64,000 bases of DNA from Rhabdophis nuchalis (taxonomy: Eukaryota > Chordata > Lepidosauria > Squamata > Natricidae): assembly GCA_039707465.1 (NCBI GenBank), contig CM077643.1:382087919-382151918 (forward strand). The letters run 5' to 3'. Shown in pieces: positions 20,000 to 31,539 of the stretch. The notes below the pieces were generated by a model. It searched no databases, was not told the DNA's origin, and saw nothing but the letters and a program-made list of their open reading frames with translations. A program made the position numbers and the translations under genes. Within the stretch, counting starts at the first letter, position 1. Every line of letters begins with the position of its first letter.

Positions 20000-20280
20000 G
20001 AAAAGGAAGAAACAGAATATTTTTTAACATGGGATATATTTTACCAATGGTTAATTAACAAAAACAGAGGTTAAAATTTTAAAAGAATTCAAAGAGATAA
20101 TAAAAACCTGTTTTGAAAATATTGCAAGATGGAAAAACTAATCATTTTACTATTTTATGATTAATATTAATATGTTTATTACATTTCTTTGTTTGAAACG
20201 GTATAGGACTTCCTGCCTAGGCAGTGGGTTGGACTAGAAGACCTCCAAGATCCCTTCCAACTCTGCTATTGTATTGTATT
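20000..20280 (+). mobile_element. AT-rich LINE-like segment and CR1 tail
   Basis: About 20197-20280 is a short CR1 3' end: 'ggtataggacttcctgccta', ttggactagaagacctcc, then ctattgtattgtatt. The preceding AT-rich part resembles LINE 3' sequence but has no clear frame. Confidence 0.65.
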
Positions 20281-20930
20281 AAGATTACTAGTATGATTAT
20301 GATTATTGTTATACCTTTACTTAAAATTAATTATGCACAGACAACACACTGTTCAGATAGACATGAAATGTTTTATGTTTTTAAGGGAAAAATGCACCAA
20401 TAAAAAAAAATTTTTTTTAAAAGAATTCTGGGAGCTGAAGTCCACACATCAGAAAGTTGTAAACTTTCACTGATCAAGAGGATAGATGGTTCCCTCTGAA
20501 ACAACAGTCCCCACACTGAGCTACGTGATATATATATATATTTATAATATCAGAAAATGCCTGAAATATTATGATTTGTTCTGGCATCTGCTGCAACATG
20601 TAGAAATATACTATTCTAACATTCCCATCCTGTTTTCTTGTAGTGGAAAACTAAGAAAAATAGTTGTGTTACTCATGTTATAGGTATAAGGCACATGCAA
20701 ATTAACATTTTCTCCAATTCACAGGGAATTAAAACTTCAAATATTCCATTTCACCTCCCTCAAATAACATCATTATGTAGAATGAATAAGCAAATGAATA
20801 AATAATGGTCTTCTCCCTGGCTGCTTCTTTCTAGCTCAATGTTTGAGTTTGATTGAAATTGGTATGGTGAGTAGACACACGCAGTACATCACCAATGTTG
20901 CACAATCATGGCATCTCTAACACTTAGTTA

Positions 20931-21460
20931 AAGGTAAAGGTAAAGGTTCCTCTTGCACATATGCACTAGATCAGGGGTGTCCAAACTTGGGAACTTTAAG
21001 ACTTGTGGACTTCACTCTAGCTCCTGACTCTAGGGCAGGGGTGGGCAAACTTTGCAACTTTAAGTCTGAAGGACTTCAGCTCCCAGAATTCTCCAGCCAG
21101 CAAAGCTGGCTGGAGAAGTCTGGGAGCTGAAGTCCTTTAGACTTAAAGTTGCAAAGTTTGCCCACCCCTGCTCTAGGGGGTGGTGCTTATCCCTGTTTCA
21201 AAGCCGAAGAGCCAGTGCTGTCCAAAGACGTCTCTGTGGTCATGTGGCCAGTATGACTAAACGCTGAAGGTACACACAGTGCTGTTACCTTCCCACCAAA
21301 GGTGGTCCCTATTTTTTCTACTTGCATTTTTACACGCTTTCGAACTACTAGGTTGGCAGAAGCTGGGACAAGTAACGGGAGCTCACTCCGTTACATGGCG
21401 CTAGGGATTTGAACTGCCGAATTGCCGACCTTTCTGATGGACGAGCTCAGTGTCTTAGCT
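20931..21460 (-). mobile_element. tRNA-derived SINE starting at the exon 2 donor, with MITE inside
   Basis: On the minus strand the tRNA-like head begins about 10 bp after the exon 2 donor (agctaagacactgagctcgt as A-box region, cagttcaaatccc as B box). The body runs to 'aacctttacctttaccttt'. Two palindromic-MITE pieces interrupt it, a fragment at about 20973-21013 and a full copy at 21036-21170. Confidence 0.85.
21036..21170. mobile_element. hAT-type palindromic MITE, CAGGGGTGGGC ends
   Basis: This is a 135-bp palindrome flanked by perfect ctctaggg duplications at 21028-21035 and 21171-21178, inside the SINE. Confidence 0.96.
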
Positions 21461-21469
21461 AATTCTTAC

Positions 21470-21517
21470 CTGGGTAGAAGCCTGCTCCTGGAACTCCTGC
21501 TCCAGCACCTGGAACCC
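21470..21517 (-). CDS. ELN: Elastin exon 2 (first mature exon, GVPGAGAGVPGAGFYPG)
   Basis: The 48-nt exon (16 codons) has acceptor tttattgatag and donor gtaaga. It translates as GVPGAGAGVPGAGFYPG and aligns with human exon 2 (GGVPGAIPGGVPGGVFYPG), the start of the mature protein after the signal peptide. It is the most 5' exon recognised here. The codon split requires an upstream exon ending in G, consistent with a separate signal-peptide exon. A SINE begins about 10 bp past the donor in intron 2. Confidence 0.95.
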
Positions 21518-21519
21518 CT

Positions 21520-22310
21520 ATCAATAAAATAAGAGAGAGAGAAAAGTTGGACTACATGGAAAGCATGGATGGAACCCAGTCTAGTCATGTTTTTAATTTC
21601 ACCTCAGTGGCCAACCAAAAGATTAAGCAGTTTTGGGATAAAGCCTGCCTCCCTTCCCTGTTCCTGCCTGTTGTTTTTCCCCTGCCTCTTCCTTGTTCAT
21701 GGATATTGACAGGGAGGGGGCAAAAAAGTCAAGACAGAGGTTATAATCAAAGGACCAGAAGCCAAGATGGTGACCACAACCACAACCACTCAGTCGAAGT
21801 CTGCTCTTTTTACATCTGTTGTGATGTGCCATCTACCTTTTCCTGGGTGCACCCAGCCTCATAAGCTAATTGGGTTTGGCTCACGCAGCATGCTAAACCA
21901 CTAAACAGAATGAAACAATCACAATCTGAGTCATCTGTATGGAAATGAGCAGCAACATTTGACAAGTAAATAAAACACCCCAACCCGGATGAAAATGAAG
22001 CAAGCTTTAAGTCTTATAAATGCCATTAGATTAACTTAAACTCTTGTGCAAACATAACTAGTAAGTTCAATAGGATTAAGGCAAATATTTTATTTTATAA
22101 ACAGACACGCACACACATTCATTAATGCACGTAATCTCATCCTTCATTCAAAACTAATATCAAACCGTTACCAAAGTCACCCGCATAATGGTGGAAATGC
22201 AGATGGCAGAAATGCAGTTTGAATTTCAAGACTTGCTTATTTAAACATACACCCAAATACGTATACATGAATCCAGCAGTTGTCTCGTTATGCAACTCCA
22301 AGGACTTAGC
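21520..22310. other. ELN: Sequence upstream of exon 2, no exon 1 seen
   Basis: This should be intron 1 or its 3' part. I find no signal-peptide exon and no recognised repeat with clear ends. Confidence 0.5.
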
Positions 22311-22313
22311 ATT

Positions 22314-22640
22314 AGTTAGAACATAGAATAACAGAGTTGGAAGGGGCCTCGGAAGTCTTCTAGTCCAGGGGTCTGCAAAGTTGGCTCTTTTAAGACTGGT
22401 GGACTTCAACTCCCAGAATTCCCCAGCCAGCTATTCTGGGAGTTGAAGTCCACAGCTATGCTGGCTGGGGAACTCTGGGAGTTGAAGTCCACCAGTCTTA
22501 AAAGAGCCAACTTTGCAGACCCCTGTTCTAGTCCAACCCCCTGCTCAAGCAGGAGACCCTATCAGACAAATGGTTTTCCAGTTTCTCTTCTGAAGGCAAG
22601 CTATTCCATTGGCTGTTCCTTCCAATTCAACTTTTAACTC
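22314..22640 (-). mobile_element. CR1 3' end with nested MITE
   Basis: 'aataacagagttggaagggg' and 'ccaaccccctgctcaagcag' are reversed CR1 3' sequence. It is split by a 160-bp palindromic element at 22366-22525. Confidence 0.85.
22366..22525. mobile_element. hAT-type palindromic MITE with partly duplicated core
   Basis: It has CAGGGGTCTGCAAAG ends and perfect ttctagtc duplications (22358-22365 and 22526-22533). The centre holds an extra partial arm ('ctattctgggagttgaagtc'), making it 160 bp. Confidence 0.93.
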
Positions 22641-23042
22641 CTTCAAGCCACCTGTGCGCATTGCACGGCAGAACCTAATGCAACCCATGCTTGTTATTAC
22701 ATGTTCTCCAGCCCCTCCTTCCTCTTGCTGACACTGTGCCCTTATGGCTTGTTTCCCCTTAAATAAACACTTGTGTTTGTGTTTAAAAGCAGCATATTTT
22801 GCCTTGGGATTCAAACAATGGGCCGACCTCTTTCAGCCAAGAGAATGCTGCAATGGCAGAAGCAGCTTTTATGGCCAAAGAACAATTTGTGTGTGTTTAG
22901 ATGTGCAGGCACGCATTAGAACTACCACATCCAGGCTGCAGAAATTCAGGTGACCACTAGATGTAAGAAACAGATGCTTTAATTCATTTTGCCACCCCAT
23001 TTACTGGGACTTTCAAATGTTTCCAGCCCAATTTCAATAGAC

Positions 23043-23044
<2 letters not shown>

Positions 23045-23090
<46 letters not shown>
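23045..23090. repeat. (CA)n microsatellite
   Basis: About 23 CA units without interruption. Confidence 0.98.
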
Positions 23091-23093
<3 letters not shown>

Positions 23094-23792
23094 TGCAGAT
23101 TTTATGGGGAAGGGAAAAAATAAAAGGAAGAGTCAGCAGAAAATGTAATTATCAATAGGAACTGGATTGACTGAAAGCAGGGTTTTCATTACATAACTCT
23201 GGGCCCAGAATATTTTCCTGATGCCTGATCCAGCTTCAACATATATGAAATAAACATATGATTCCAAGCATACACAGAGTGCATTTGTCTTCTAAGCATA
23301 AAGCCAGAGGCATGCATCAAATTCTAAATGTAACTTGCAGAGCCTCTGTCACTTCACAGTCTGTCCATGAGAAAAGCCCATTTCTGGAACTGCTAAAGCA
23401 GGCTAGAGGGGAAGATGTTATTTATGGTTGGAAACACATCTGAATGTAGCCACAGAAGAACATTCTTGTGTCAGTGATAGGACAGGGCTAGCTAGCAGAG
23501 TGCAGAACGCTTATGCAGAGAATCCCAAAGGTGCTTTTTAAAACGGCATTTAGATTTTTGAATGAGAAGTGAAACATCTTCAAGGAATAACAATAGTTGC
23601 CTTTTGGGGACAACCATGACCTTTGTGACTGAGAATCTCCATCGACACTTACACAGAGAAATTGAACTCTCTGAAATAGAAATAGAACATTCCCACAGGG
23701 ACAAAAGAGGTAGGCATTTCTCACATCAAAGAGTGCTCCATATTTGCCATCACAGGGACCTCACACTGTAGAATAGAATGGAGTGGGGTGGG

Positions 23793-24590
23793 GTAGAATA
23801 GAATAGAATAGAATAGAATAGAATAGACATAGCTGGAAAGGACCTTGAAGGTCTTCTAGTCCAATCCTCTGCTTAGACAGGAAACCCTATACCCTTGATG
23901 GCGAATCTATGGCACAGGTGCCACAGGTGGCACGTGGAGCCATTTGTTAGGGCATGTGAGGCATTGCCCTGTCAGCTCCAGTGCGCATGTCCATCTGGCT
24001 TCAGCCTTCTTTTGAGACCGTTTTTCACCCTCCGTAAGCTTCCCTGAAGGCTGCGGAGGGCGAAAAATGACCCTACAAGCAAACCAGAGGGGAAAAACTT
24101 GTTCATATGTGGCACACCCGCGCATGATCCCCCCCCCCCCCTGCACTCCCCCAGCTTTTGGCACGCGAGCCAAAAAAGGTTTGCCATCACTGCCCTATAC
24201 CATTTCAGACAATTCACATTTTCAGTTCTGGGCGAACTGTTTGTTACAGTATGTGGCACCATCTCTGGTTACCCACCCACTTCTTAAAAACTTCCAGTGT
24301 TGTAGCATTTACAACTTCTGGATGCAAGTTGTTCCCCTGATTGTTCTAAATTTTCCCTTAGTTCTAAGTTGCTTCTCTCCTTGATTAGTTTCCACCCATT
24401 GCTTCTTGTCCTGCCCTCAGGTGCTTTGGAGAATAGCTTGACTCTCTCTTCTTTGTGGCTTCCCCTGAGATATTGGAACACTGCTATCACGTCTCCCCTG
24501 GTCCTTCTTTTCATCAAACTAGACTTATATTGCATGTTGCTAGAAAGTCTCCTCCATTGGACACAGAAGACATTTATTTACTTAGCCTGT
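23793..24590 (-). mobile_element. CR1 3' region with (AATAG)n tail and nested hAT
   Basis: The plus strand starts with gaatag units (23793-23826), then reversed CR1 ('aggaccttgaaggtcttcta'). It is interrupted at 23893-24192 and continues with 'aaaacttccagtgttgtagc', 'tcttgtcctgccctcaggtg' and 'tcacgtctcccctggtcctt' to about 24590. Confidence 0.88.
23893..24192. mobile_element. hAT-type element, 300 bp, gatggcgaa ends
   Basis: The left end ccttgatggcgaatctatgg and the right end 'aggtttgccatcactg' are inverted. It is flanked by ccctatac at 23885-23892 and 24193-24200. It contains a C-run of 12 near 24130. Confidence 0.9.
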
Positions 24591-24938
24591 CTTGAAAAAA
24601 GTATCAGTCAACTGAAGCTAACAGTAATAGAGCAACAATTGCTGAGAACCTTTAAAAAAATTAATCTAATCCAGATCTAGTTACTTACAGCACAGCAATG
24701 ACTCAGCCACATTTGCTCTCTTGATAAGTGGCTATGGCAGTTTTCCTCAAACCTGCCATCCTCCCGCTGTCTTGGATTACAAGGCACACTACTTCCAACT
24801 AGCTTGGCCAATGGCTGGGTTGATAGGAGCTACAATCCAGCACATCTGGAGAATGTCAGGATGGGGAAGACTGGCTTCTAGGCTGAGATTGAGGGACAAG
24901 AAAGGAAACTATCACAGCGCACCAATATTTAGCATCTA

Positions 24939-25258
24939 CTGTGTTTCCCCAAAAATAAGACAGGGTCTTATTTTCTTTTGACTCCTGAAATAAGTGCTTG
25001 CCTTATTTTCAGGGAGGTCTTATTACTTTTGTGTTTCCCTGAAAATAAGACAAGGTCTTATAAGTAATTGGCCTTATTTTCGTGAAGGCCTTATTATTTG
25101 TGAGGCACAGGATGCGGTGAGCATGGTCACCTCATGGCTGCTGCTGTGTTGCGATATTTTCAGGGAGGACTTTTGGGTGAGGGCTTATTTTAGCACATGC
25201 ACTCAAAAGCCCGATTGAGCTTATTATCCAGGGAGGTCTTATTTTGGGGGAAACACAG
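24939..25258. mobile_element. Mariner-like element, 320 bp, TA-flanked
   Basis: The ends CTGTGTTTCCCCAAAA and TTTGGGGGAAACACAG are inverted repeats flanked by TA at 24937-24938 and 25259-25260, as expected for Tc1/mariner-type insertion. Confidence 0.85.
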
Positions 25259-25545
25259 TATGCTTGTGCATTGAAGGCTTGGAAGACAAACTGAATAGCC
25301 TCACAGGACAAAACAGGTTTATCCAGGGCAGTTGGAGAAATTAGATTGTAGGCAGCTCCTGCAGAGGTTGAAATTGGATGTTGGTTAGTCAAAAAGCCCC
25401 AGTAACTGGATATCAACACCATATTAAAACCATGTTATGTTAAAACATAACTAAATCACAATTATTTGAGTTTGCACACCATCCTGAAGTTGATTCTTTT
25501 TTTAACCGCAGTAACCCAGCCTACCTGTTTAGCCTAACCCTAATA

Positions 25546-25920
25546 AACCTTTGAACTATGGTGCTGGAGAAGACTCCTGAGAGTCCCTTGGACTGCAAGG
25601 CGATCAAACCGGTCAGTCCTAGAGGAGATCAACCCTGACTGCTCCTTAGAAGGCCAGATCTTGAAGGTGAAACTCAAATACTTTGGCCACCTAATGAGAA
25701 GGAAAGACTCACTGGAGAAGAGCCCAATGCTGGGAAAGATTGAGGGCAAAAGAAGAATGGGATGACAGAGAATAAGATGGCTGGATGGAGTCACCAAAGC
25801 AGTAGGCGTGAGCTTAAATGGACTCCAGAGGCTGGTAGACGACAGGGAGGCCTGGAGGAACATTGTCCATCCATGGGGTCACGATGGGTCGGACACGACT
25901 TCGCAACTAACAACAACAAA
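25546..25920 (+). mobile_element. BovB (RTE) LINE 3' end
   Basis: The plus strand encodes diverged BovB C-terminal sequence (patterns for 'RYFGHLMRRKDSLEKS', 'MLGKIEGKRR', 'RWLDGVT') and ends in the typical tail ggtcggacacgacttcgc then aactaacaacaacaa. It is 5' truncated, with frames broken. Confidence 0.9.
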
Positions 25921-25924
25921 CCTA

Positions 25925-26820
25925 GCAACTTAGCATGTTGTAGAAATGTGTTCAAAGAGAAATCCCAGGGTTGGCTTACATTCAGTTCTCTCCTCAGGAA
26001 CTGGACAGAATGTTATATTTTTTTTAAAAAGCCAATGATTTAGCAATCTCAAAGGAGTCCAAATACATGAGACAAAGTTCAATACACAACACATCCTCTG
26101 AATATTTAACAAAAAGCGCCTTCTTCCTGACTGCCCTTACTCTACAAATTGGCCTCCTTCAATCTAGGCCTCTGCGTGTCTATTAAATTACAATGTCCGT
26201 GATTCCTACCTAAGACCCTGCTGAGCGGCTGGCAGCAAATCAATCAGGGGTGTTACGGTTTAACATATGTGGAAGGCCACCGATTGAAGAGAGCTGTTTT
26301 GCAGTTCAAACGTATTTGGCGGCAAATATTTACTATCCGGATAAACAGTGAGAAGAGGACTTGACATCTGCATCGTGTGCATGCTCATTAACAGATGTGC
26401 AGGATGTACATGTCACCCCATCCCAGCAATTTAAGGTCAAGAAAATAAGATTTGAGATGGCTGATGAAGCATCTTCACTATAGGGCATTAGCTCAGCAAT
26501 GCATATTTTGTTTGTTTAAAGCTCTCCCCAACAACTCTCTTAACTGAGAGCAGGGCAAGTACTGTAGGATCAACCATGACAAAATAGATTGCCTATAAAA
26601 GCATATTTTTTCTCCCCCAGGCAACCTGTTATTTTGCACCCAATTCCGGTGAGGCACCTGCTTCTAGCTGGCTATTTTTTCCACATTCTTTCCTGACCCA
26701 ATGCATGCACTGTGCACATTCAAGATTGGACCAAGGGATACATACATACCCAGCACTCTCACAGCTCAGGGAACAGCCAAACGACGACAGAAGTTGCCAT
26801 AACATCACAGAAACATTCTA
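25925..26820. other. No gene; few recognised repeats
   Basis: Mostly unique-looking sequence with a tataaaag at 26595. No exon with elastin phase or signal-peptide character was found on the minus strand. Confidence 0.4.
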
Positions 26821-26824
26821 GATC

Positions 26825-26930
26825 AGTGTTTCTCAACCTCAGCAACTTTACTATGTTTGGACTTCAACTCCCAGAATTCCCCAGCCAGGCATGGAAGTTG
26901 AAGTCCATACTGTCCATTGCTAAGGTTTAG
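26825..26930. mobile_element. Diverged hAT-type MITE
   Basis: It has the cagtgtttctcaacctcagc end and 'gacttcaactcccagaattc' core. The right arm is degraded. Confidence 0.65.
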
Positions 26931-27356
26931 ACTTCAGATAGTTACAACCAGGAACTTCACCGGATTTCTGGAGGGAGGGAGGGAAGGAAGGAGAGGAAGG
27001 GAGGGAGGAGAGGGAGGGATTGTGACAATTGCTGTTACTGTTCTGAATTGAGGATGCAGAGAAGGATCTGAGACCTTAGATGGGGGGAGGGAGGAGAAAG
27101 AGTCTCACAAAGTCTTAGAAAAACTGAGCAGTGAAATAAAATAAACTACAAAGGCAATGCAGTGAGTGAAGTAAGTTAAAAGTGATGTGCTCCCCAGAAT
27201 GCATAGGGAACCCCACTATTCCCATCCAACAATGCTCCCTTCTCTACATTCATTGTGTCCCATTTCCTGCAAGCACCAGTGGTTTCAATGGACCCTAAAC
27301 ACAATTTGTGGTTTTTTTTAAAAAAACCAGCCCAAACTCTTTTGTCTCTGTGACTT

Positions 27357-27944
27357 CAGGTTACAGATTACCCGAGTTGGAAGGGACATTACAGGTCATC
27401 TAGTCCAATCCCCTGCTCAAGCAGGAGACCCTACACCATTTCTGACAAGTGGCAGTCCAATCTCTTCTTGAAAGTCTCAAGTGATGTAGCAGCCCCTCAA
27501 ATATTGGACACTCTGCTATCATGTCTCCCTGGTCTTTCTCTTCACTAGCCTAGCCATGCCCAGTTCCTGTAACTGTTCTTCATATGTTTTAGTCTCCAGT
27601 CCCCTAATCATCCTGTTTGCTCTTCTCTGCATTTTCTCAACATCGTTTTTATAGTGTGGTGATCAAAATTGGATGCAGTACTCTAAGTGTGGTTTTACTC
27701 GGACTTTATAGAGTGATATTAGTACCTCACGTGATCATGATTGTATCCCTCTGTTAATGCAATTTAGGATTGCATTGGCTTTTTTTTGCTTCCGCTGCAC
27801 ACTGCTGGCTCATATTTAGTTGGTTGTCCACTAAGACTCCAAGATCCCTTTCACAGTCACTGCTATTAAGCCTGGTTTCACCCAGTTTATATGTGTATTT
27901 TTGGTTTTTCTTACCTAAATATAAGACTTTACTTTTCTCTACAG
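27357..27944 (-). mobile_element. CR1 copy, inverted relative to its neighbour
   Basis: This is reversed CR1 3' sequence, from 'acccgagttggaagggacat' to 'aagactttacttttctctac'. It abuts at about 27945 a plus-strand CR1, head to head. Confidence 0.88.
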
Positions 27945-28802
27945 ACGACACCAAGCTGGCAGGAATAGCCAACACTCCAGAAGATAGGCTTAAGATACAG
28001 AAGGATCTTGACAAACTTGAACATTGGGCACTATCTAACAAAATGAAATTCAATTGTGAAAAAAGTAAGGTCCTACATATAGGCAAGAAAAACAAAATGC
28101 ACAGGTACAGTATAGGTGGTACCTTGCTCAATAGTAGCAACTGTGAGAGGGATCTTGGAATCCTAGTGGACAACCATTTAAATATGAGCCAGCAGTGTGC
28201 AGCAGCTGCCAAAAAAAGCCAACACAGTTCTAGGCTGCATAAACAGAGGGATAGAATCTAGATCACGTGAAGTGTTAATGCCACTGTATAGCGCCTTGGT
28301 AAGGCCACACTTGGAATACTGCATACAGTTTTGGTCGCCACGATGTAGAAAAGACGTGGAGACTCTGGAAACAGTGCAGAGAAGAGCAACCAAGATGATT
28401 AGGGGACTGGAGGCTAAAACATATGAAGAACGGTTGCAGGAACTGGGTATGTCTAGTTTGATGAAGAGAAGGACCAGGGGAGACATGATAGCAGTGTTCC
28501 GATATCTCAGAGGGTGCCACAAAGAAGAGGGAGTCAAACTATTCTCCAAGGCACCTGGGGGCAGGACAAGAAGCAATGGGTGGAAACTAATCAAGGAGAG
28601 AAGCAACTTAGAACTGAGGAGAAATTTCCTGACAGTTAGAACAATTAACCTCTGGAACAGCTTGCCTCCAGAAGTTGTGAATGCCCCAACCCTGGAAGTC
28701 TTTAAGAAGATGTTAGATAGCCATTTGTCTGAAATGGTATAAGGTTCCTGCCCATGCAGGGGGTTGGACTAGAAGACCTGCAAGATCCCTTCCAACTCTG
28801 CT
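27945..28802 (+). mobile_element. CR1 LINE 3' part with long open frames
   Basis: Two overlapping plus frames (to 28261 and 28197-28742) cover the C-terminal part of a CR1 reverse transcriptase: LDKLEHWALSNKMKFNCEKS, then in the other frame PHLEYCIQFWSPRCRKDVET, VQRRATKMIRGLEAKTYEER and LWNSLPPEVVNAPTLEVFKK. One frameshift lies near 28200-28260. The 3' end runs directly into a TTGTA microsatellite. The long frames suggest a relatively young copy, although it is truncated and inactive. Confidence 0.92.
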
Positions 28803-28803
28803 A

Positions 28804-28905
28804 TTGTATTGTATTGTATTGTATTGTATTGTATTGTATTGTATTGTATTGTATTGTATTGTATTGTATTGTATTGTATTGTATTGTATTGTATTGTATT
28901 GTATT
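28804..28905. repeat. (TTGTA)n microsatellite at a CR1 tail
   Basis: About 20 perfect pentanucleotide units follow the CR1 3' end 'ccttccaactctgctattg'. This is CR1-seeded microsatellite growth, as known in snakes. Confidence 0.97.
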
Positions 28906-28911
28906 ACATTA

Positions 28912-29126
28912 AATTTCATGTTGGTAGATACGGCCTGGTGTTCAAGTCTATCTTCTATGCCAGGGGTCTGCAAAGTCGGCTCTTTTAGCTGGCTGGGGAA
29001 TTCTGGGAGTTGAAGTCCACCAGTCTTAAAAGAGCCGACTTTGCAGACCCCTGTTATGCTATTAGCTATTCCTGCCAGTTTAGCATCATCTGCAAATTTG
29101 GTAAATTCCCCTTGTATTTCCAAGCT
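28912..29126 (-). mobile_element. CR1 internal fragment with nested MITE
   Basis: Reversed CR1 ('ctgccagtttagcatcatct', antisense of the FADDAKLAGIA region) carries a 93-bp palindromic MITE at 28961-29053 whose left arm is shortened. With the two preceding entries it forms CR1(-), CR1(+), microsatellite, CR1(-). Confidence 0.85.
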
Positions 29127-29940
29127 CCAGTTGTGAAAAGTTTCCCCTGAGCAGCAGGAGCAGGTTTGGGATTGCTATTTGACAAGCAAGGATTTAAACC
29201 AGAAAGGTGCGCCCTTCCCCTGGAGCCTCTGCCTGCCTGCAGAGAATTGCCTGCTGATAGAAAAAGTTGTTCCTGCCACCTGTTTCCCAGCTGTTTCCCC
29301 TTTCCCCCCTGCTTGAGTTATGGGGGACAATAAGGCCAGATTAAATATTACCACCTGAAAAGAAAGCTAGGGCCAAACTTTTGGGGAAAGCTCCCCCCCC
29401 CCCCTTTAAGCAAGCTGGAAGACAATGAAAGAAAGAGACAGCTGATCCCCAGATCAGTAAAAAAACGGTCCAGTTGGTATTTTTCAACCAGCTTAGCTTC
29501 CTCCCGAGAGGGACTTAAAACTGGTTTAAACTCCAGCATTCCAGCTTAATTAGTTGATGGACGGCAGCCAAAGTTAAGTCAACACAAGGCAGAAAACCCC
29601 CAGACAAATGAGCCAGAGCAGACTGAAAAACCAACTGGATGGTTAGTGGAAGCAGATTGAGAAATACAATGAAAAATAAGGAACGATATAATAAACACAG
29701 ACACAATGCAGAGGGTGGGAGGGGCAGGAGAGACAAGAGATCATGGATTCCCAGGGCAGGGCTGGAAGATTGTCCAAACTGATCCCTTGTAAAACCAGAT
29801 ATGTAAACTTTCATAAGCCAAACCAACATTAGCTATGAAAAGAAAGGAAACTACTAAGCAGCTGTGTATCCAAGAGCAGCCAAAAACCGAGAAGTCCATA
29901 ATAATAATATAGAATTAAGATACTTAAACAATACTAACTT
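29127..29940. other. Unique-looking stretch, no confident feature
   Basis: No recognised transposon from 29127 to about 29940. On the minus strand there is a CTG/CTC-rich tract near 29145-29162, but no start codon in frame. A C-run lies near 29390. It could contain regulatory DNA, but nothing shows it directly. Confidence 0.35.
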
Positions 29941-30185
29941 ACTTTATTTATCTGGCCAAGTGTGGTTAGACACACAAGGAATTTGTCTCCGGCACAGAAG
30001 CACTCTGTGTACTTGCAAAACAATAGAATACTATAATCATATTTGATAAACCACCCAGAGTCATTCCATTGTGAGATGGGCAGCATATAAATTTAATAAA
30101 TATTGTCTGGGTTCATATGATATCCTAAATCTGATCCTAGATTAAGAAAGTACAATTGTTGTGTTAAAATAATATGTGCCTAAAT

Positions 30186-30441
30186 GAGGGGTCAGCAACC
30201 TGTGGCTCTGGAGCCGCATGTGGTTCTTTCATCCCTCTGCTGCGGCTCCCTGTTGCCGGTCGGCTCCACAATTGACAGGGCTTTCAGTTAGGACAAGGAG
30301 AGGAAAAAGGACGCCGCACTAGGAGGAGACTCTATGGTGGGGAAACCGGACTTCCGGTCGGCTCCACAATTGAACGGGGGGGGGGGGGCTTCCAGTTAGG
30401 ACCTTTGTGGCTCTTTGAGTGTTTAAGGTTGCTGACCCCTA
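30186..30441. mobile_element. hAT-type element, aggggtcagcaacc ends
   Basis: The left end is gaggggtcagcaacctgtgg and the right end 'ggttgctgacccct', with the internal gctctggagccgcatgtgg block typical of hAT MITEs. The flanks gcctaaat and gcatgaat match 6 of 8. Confidence 0.8.
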
Positions 30442-31069
30442 GCATGAATAAACCAACTCAAGGGATGATCTGGTTCATACAACATACTAAGATGAAAGGT
30501 GGGCTTTCACAGCATGCTACATTGCAATTTATCCAGCATGTACAGATTCAGCTAATACATTTGTAAAGGTAGATTTCCTATATACTGCACAAAAGATATT
30601 GAGACATAGAAACTGAAGGTTCTATAGAGCAATGTTTAGTTTAGCTTTAAGTTATTTGGACTCCAAGTCCCAGAATCCCTCAGAATGCCCCCCCTGCACG
30701 CGCCCCCCACCACCACCAGAGAAACACTCCTGTAGAGCAACAATAAAATGCAGACAAAGTAACAGCAATAACTCATCAAAGTTATGAATCTGTCGTTCTC
30801 TTGGCTCCCCTCCCTCTCTGGGGTTTTAGCAGACTGAACTAAAGGATGGGCTCAGGCTGTTTGGCTCAGAAAATATGGTGTCATTTTAAACAGGGTTAAG
30901 CAATCGGAGATAGAGACAGCACTGCGTCATATCTTTGAGTATGCCTTGAATCTTCCTTTTATTTTATTTATTATTATTTTTTTGGCCAAGGAAGGAAAGC
31001 TTTTAAAAAGGCTTATTTTATTTATTTTATTTTTTTAAAATCTGCCCTTTATTATTTTTTATGAATAAC

Positions 31070-31480
31070 ATAAGGCAGCGACCATATCTAATGTTCTTTC
31101 CTCCTCTTATTTTTCTTACAATGACCCTGTGAGGTTGGACTGGGAGAAAGTGATTGGCCCAGAGTCACCCACCTAGCTTTCATGCCTAAAGCAAGACTAG
31201 AACTCAGAGGCATTGTGAATGCCCCAACCCTGGAAGTCTTTAAAAAGATGTTAGACAGCCATTTGTCTGAAATGGTATAAGGTTCCTGCCCATGCAGGGG
31301 GTTGGACTAGAAGACCTACAAGGTCCCTTCCAACTCTGCTATTGTATTGTATTGTAAGATGTTGGATAGCCATTTGTCTGAAATGGTATAAGGTTCCTGC
31401 CCACGCAGGGGGTTGGACTAGAAGACCTACAAGGTCCCTTCCAACTCTGCTATTGTATTGTATTGTATAGTCTCCTGGTT
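31070..31480 (-). mobile_element. tRNA-derived SINE interrupted by two CR1 tails
   Basis: Reversed SINE body (gaccctgtgaggttggac, 'ctagaactcagag') stops at about 31208 and resumes at about 31471 ('tctcctggttcctagtctgg'). Between them are two tandem plus-strand CR1 3' ends, each with ggttggactagaagaccta and a short TTGTA tail. Confidence 0.75.
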
Positions 31481-31539
31481 CCTAGTCTGGTGCTTTTTTA
31501 ACCCAGGGGCCCCAACGCCTGGTCCATGGACGGCAGTTC

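Noticed and set aside
28713..29123. Minus frame of 136 codons
   Set aside because: It reads through the TTGTA microsatellite and a MITE; only the FADDAKLAGIA part is CR1 coding.
29127..29300. A Leu-rich minus-strand stretch (CTG CTC CTG CTG CTC) as elastin exon 1
   Set aside because: There is an in-frame stop upstream and no ATG between it and the Leu codons, and no donor in the required phase.
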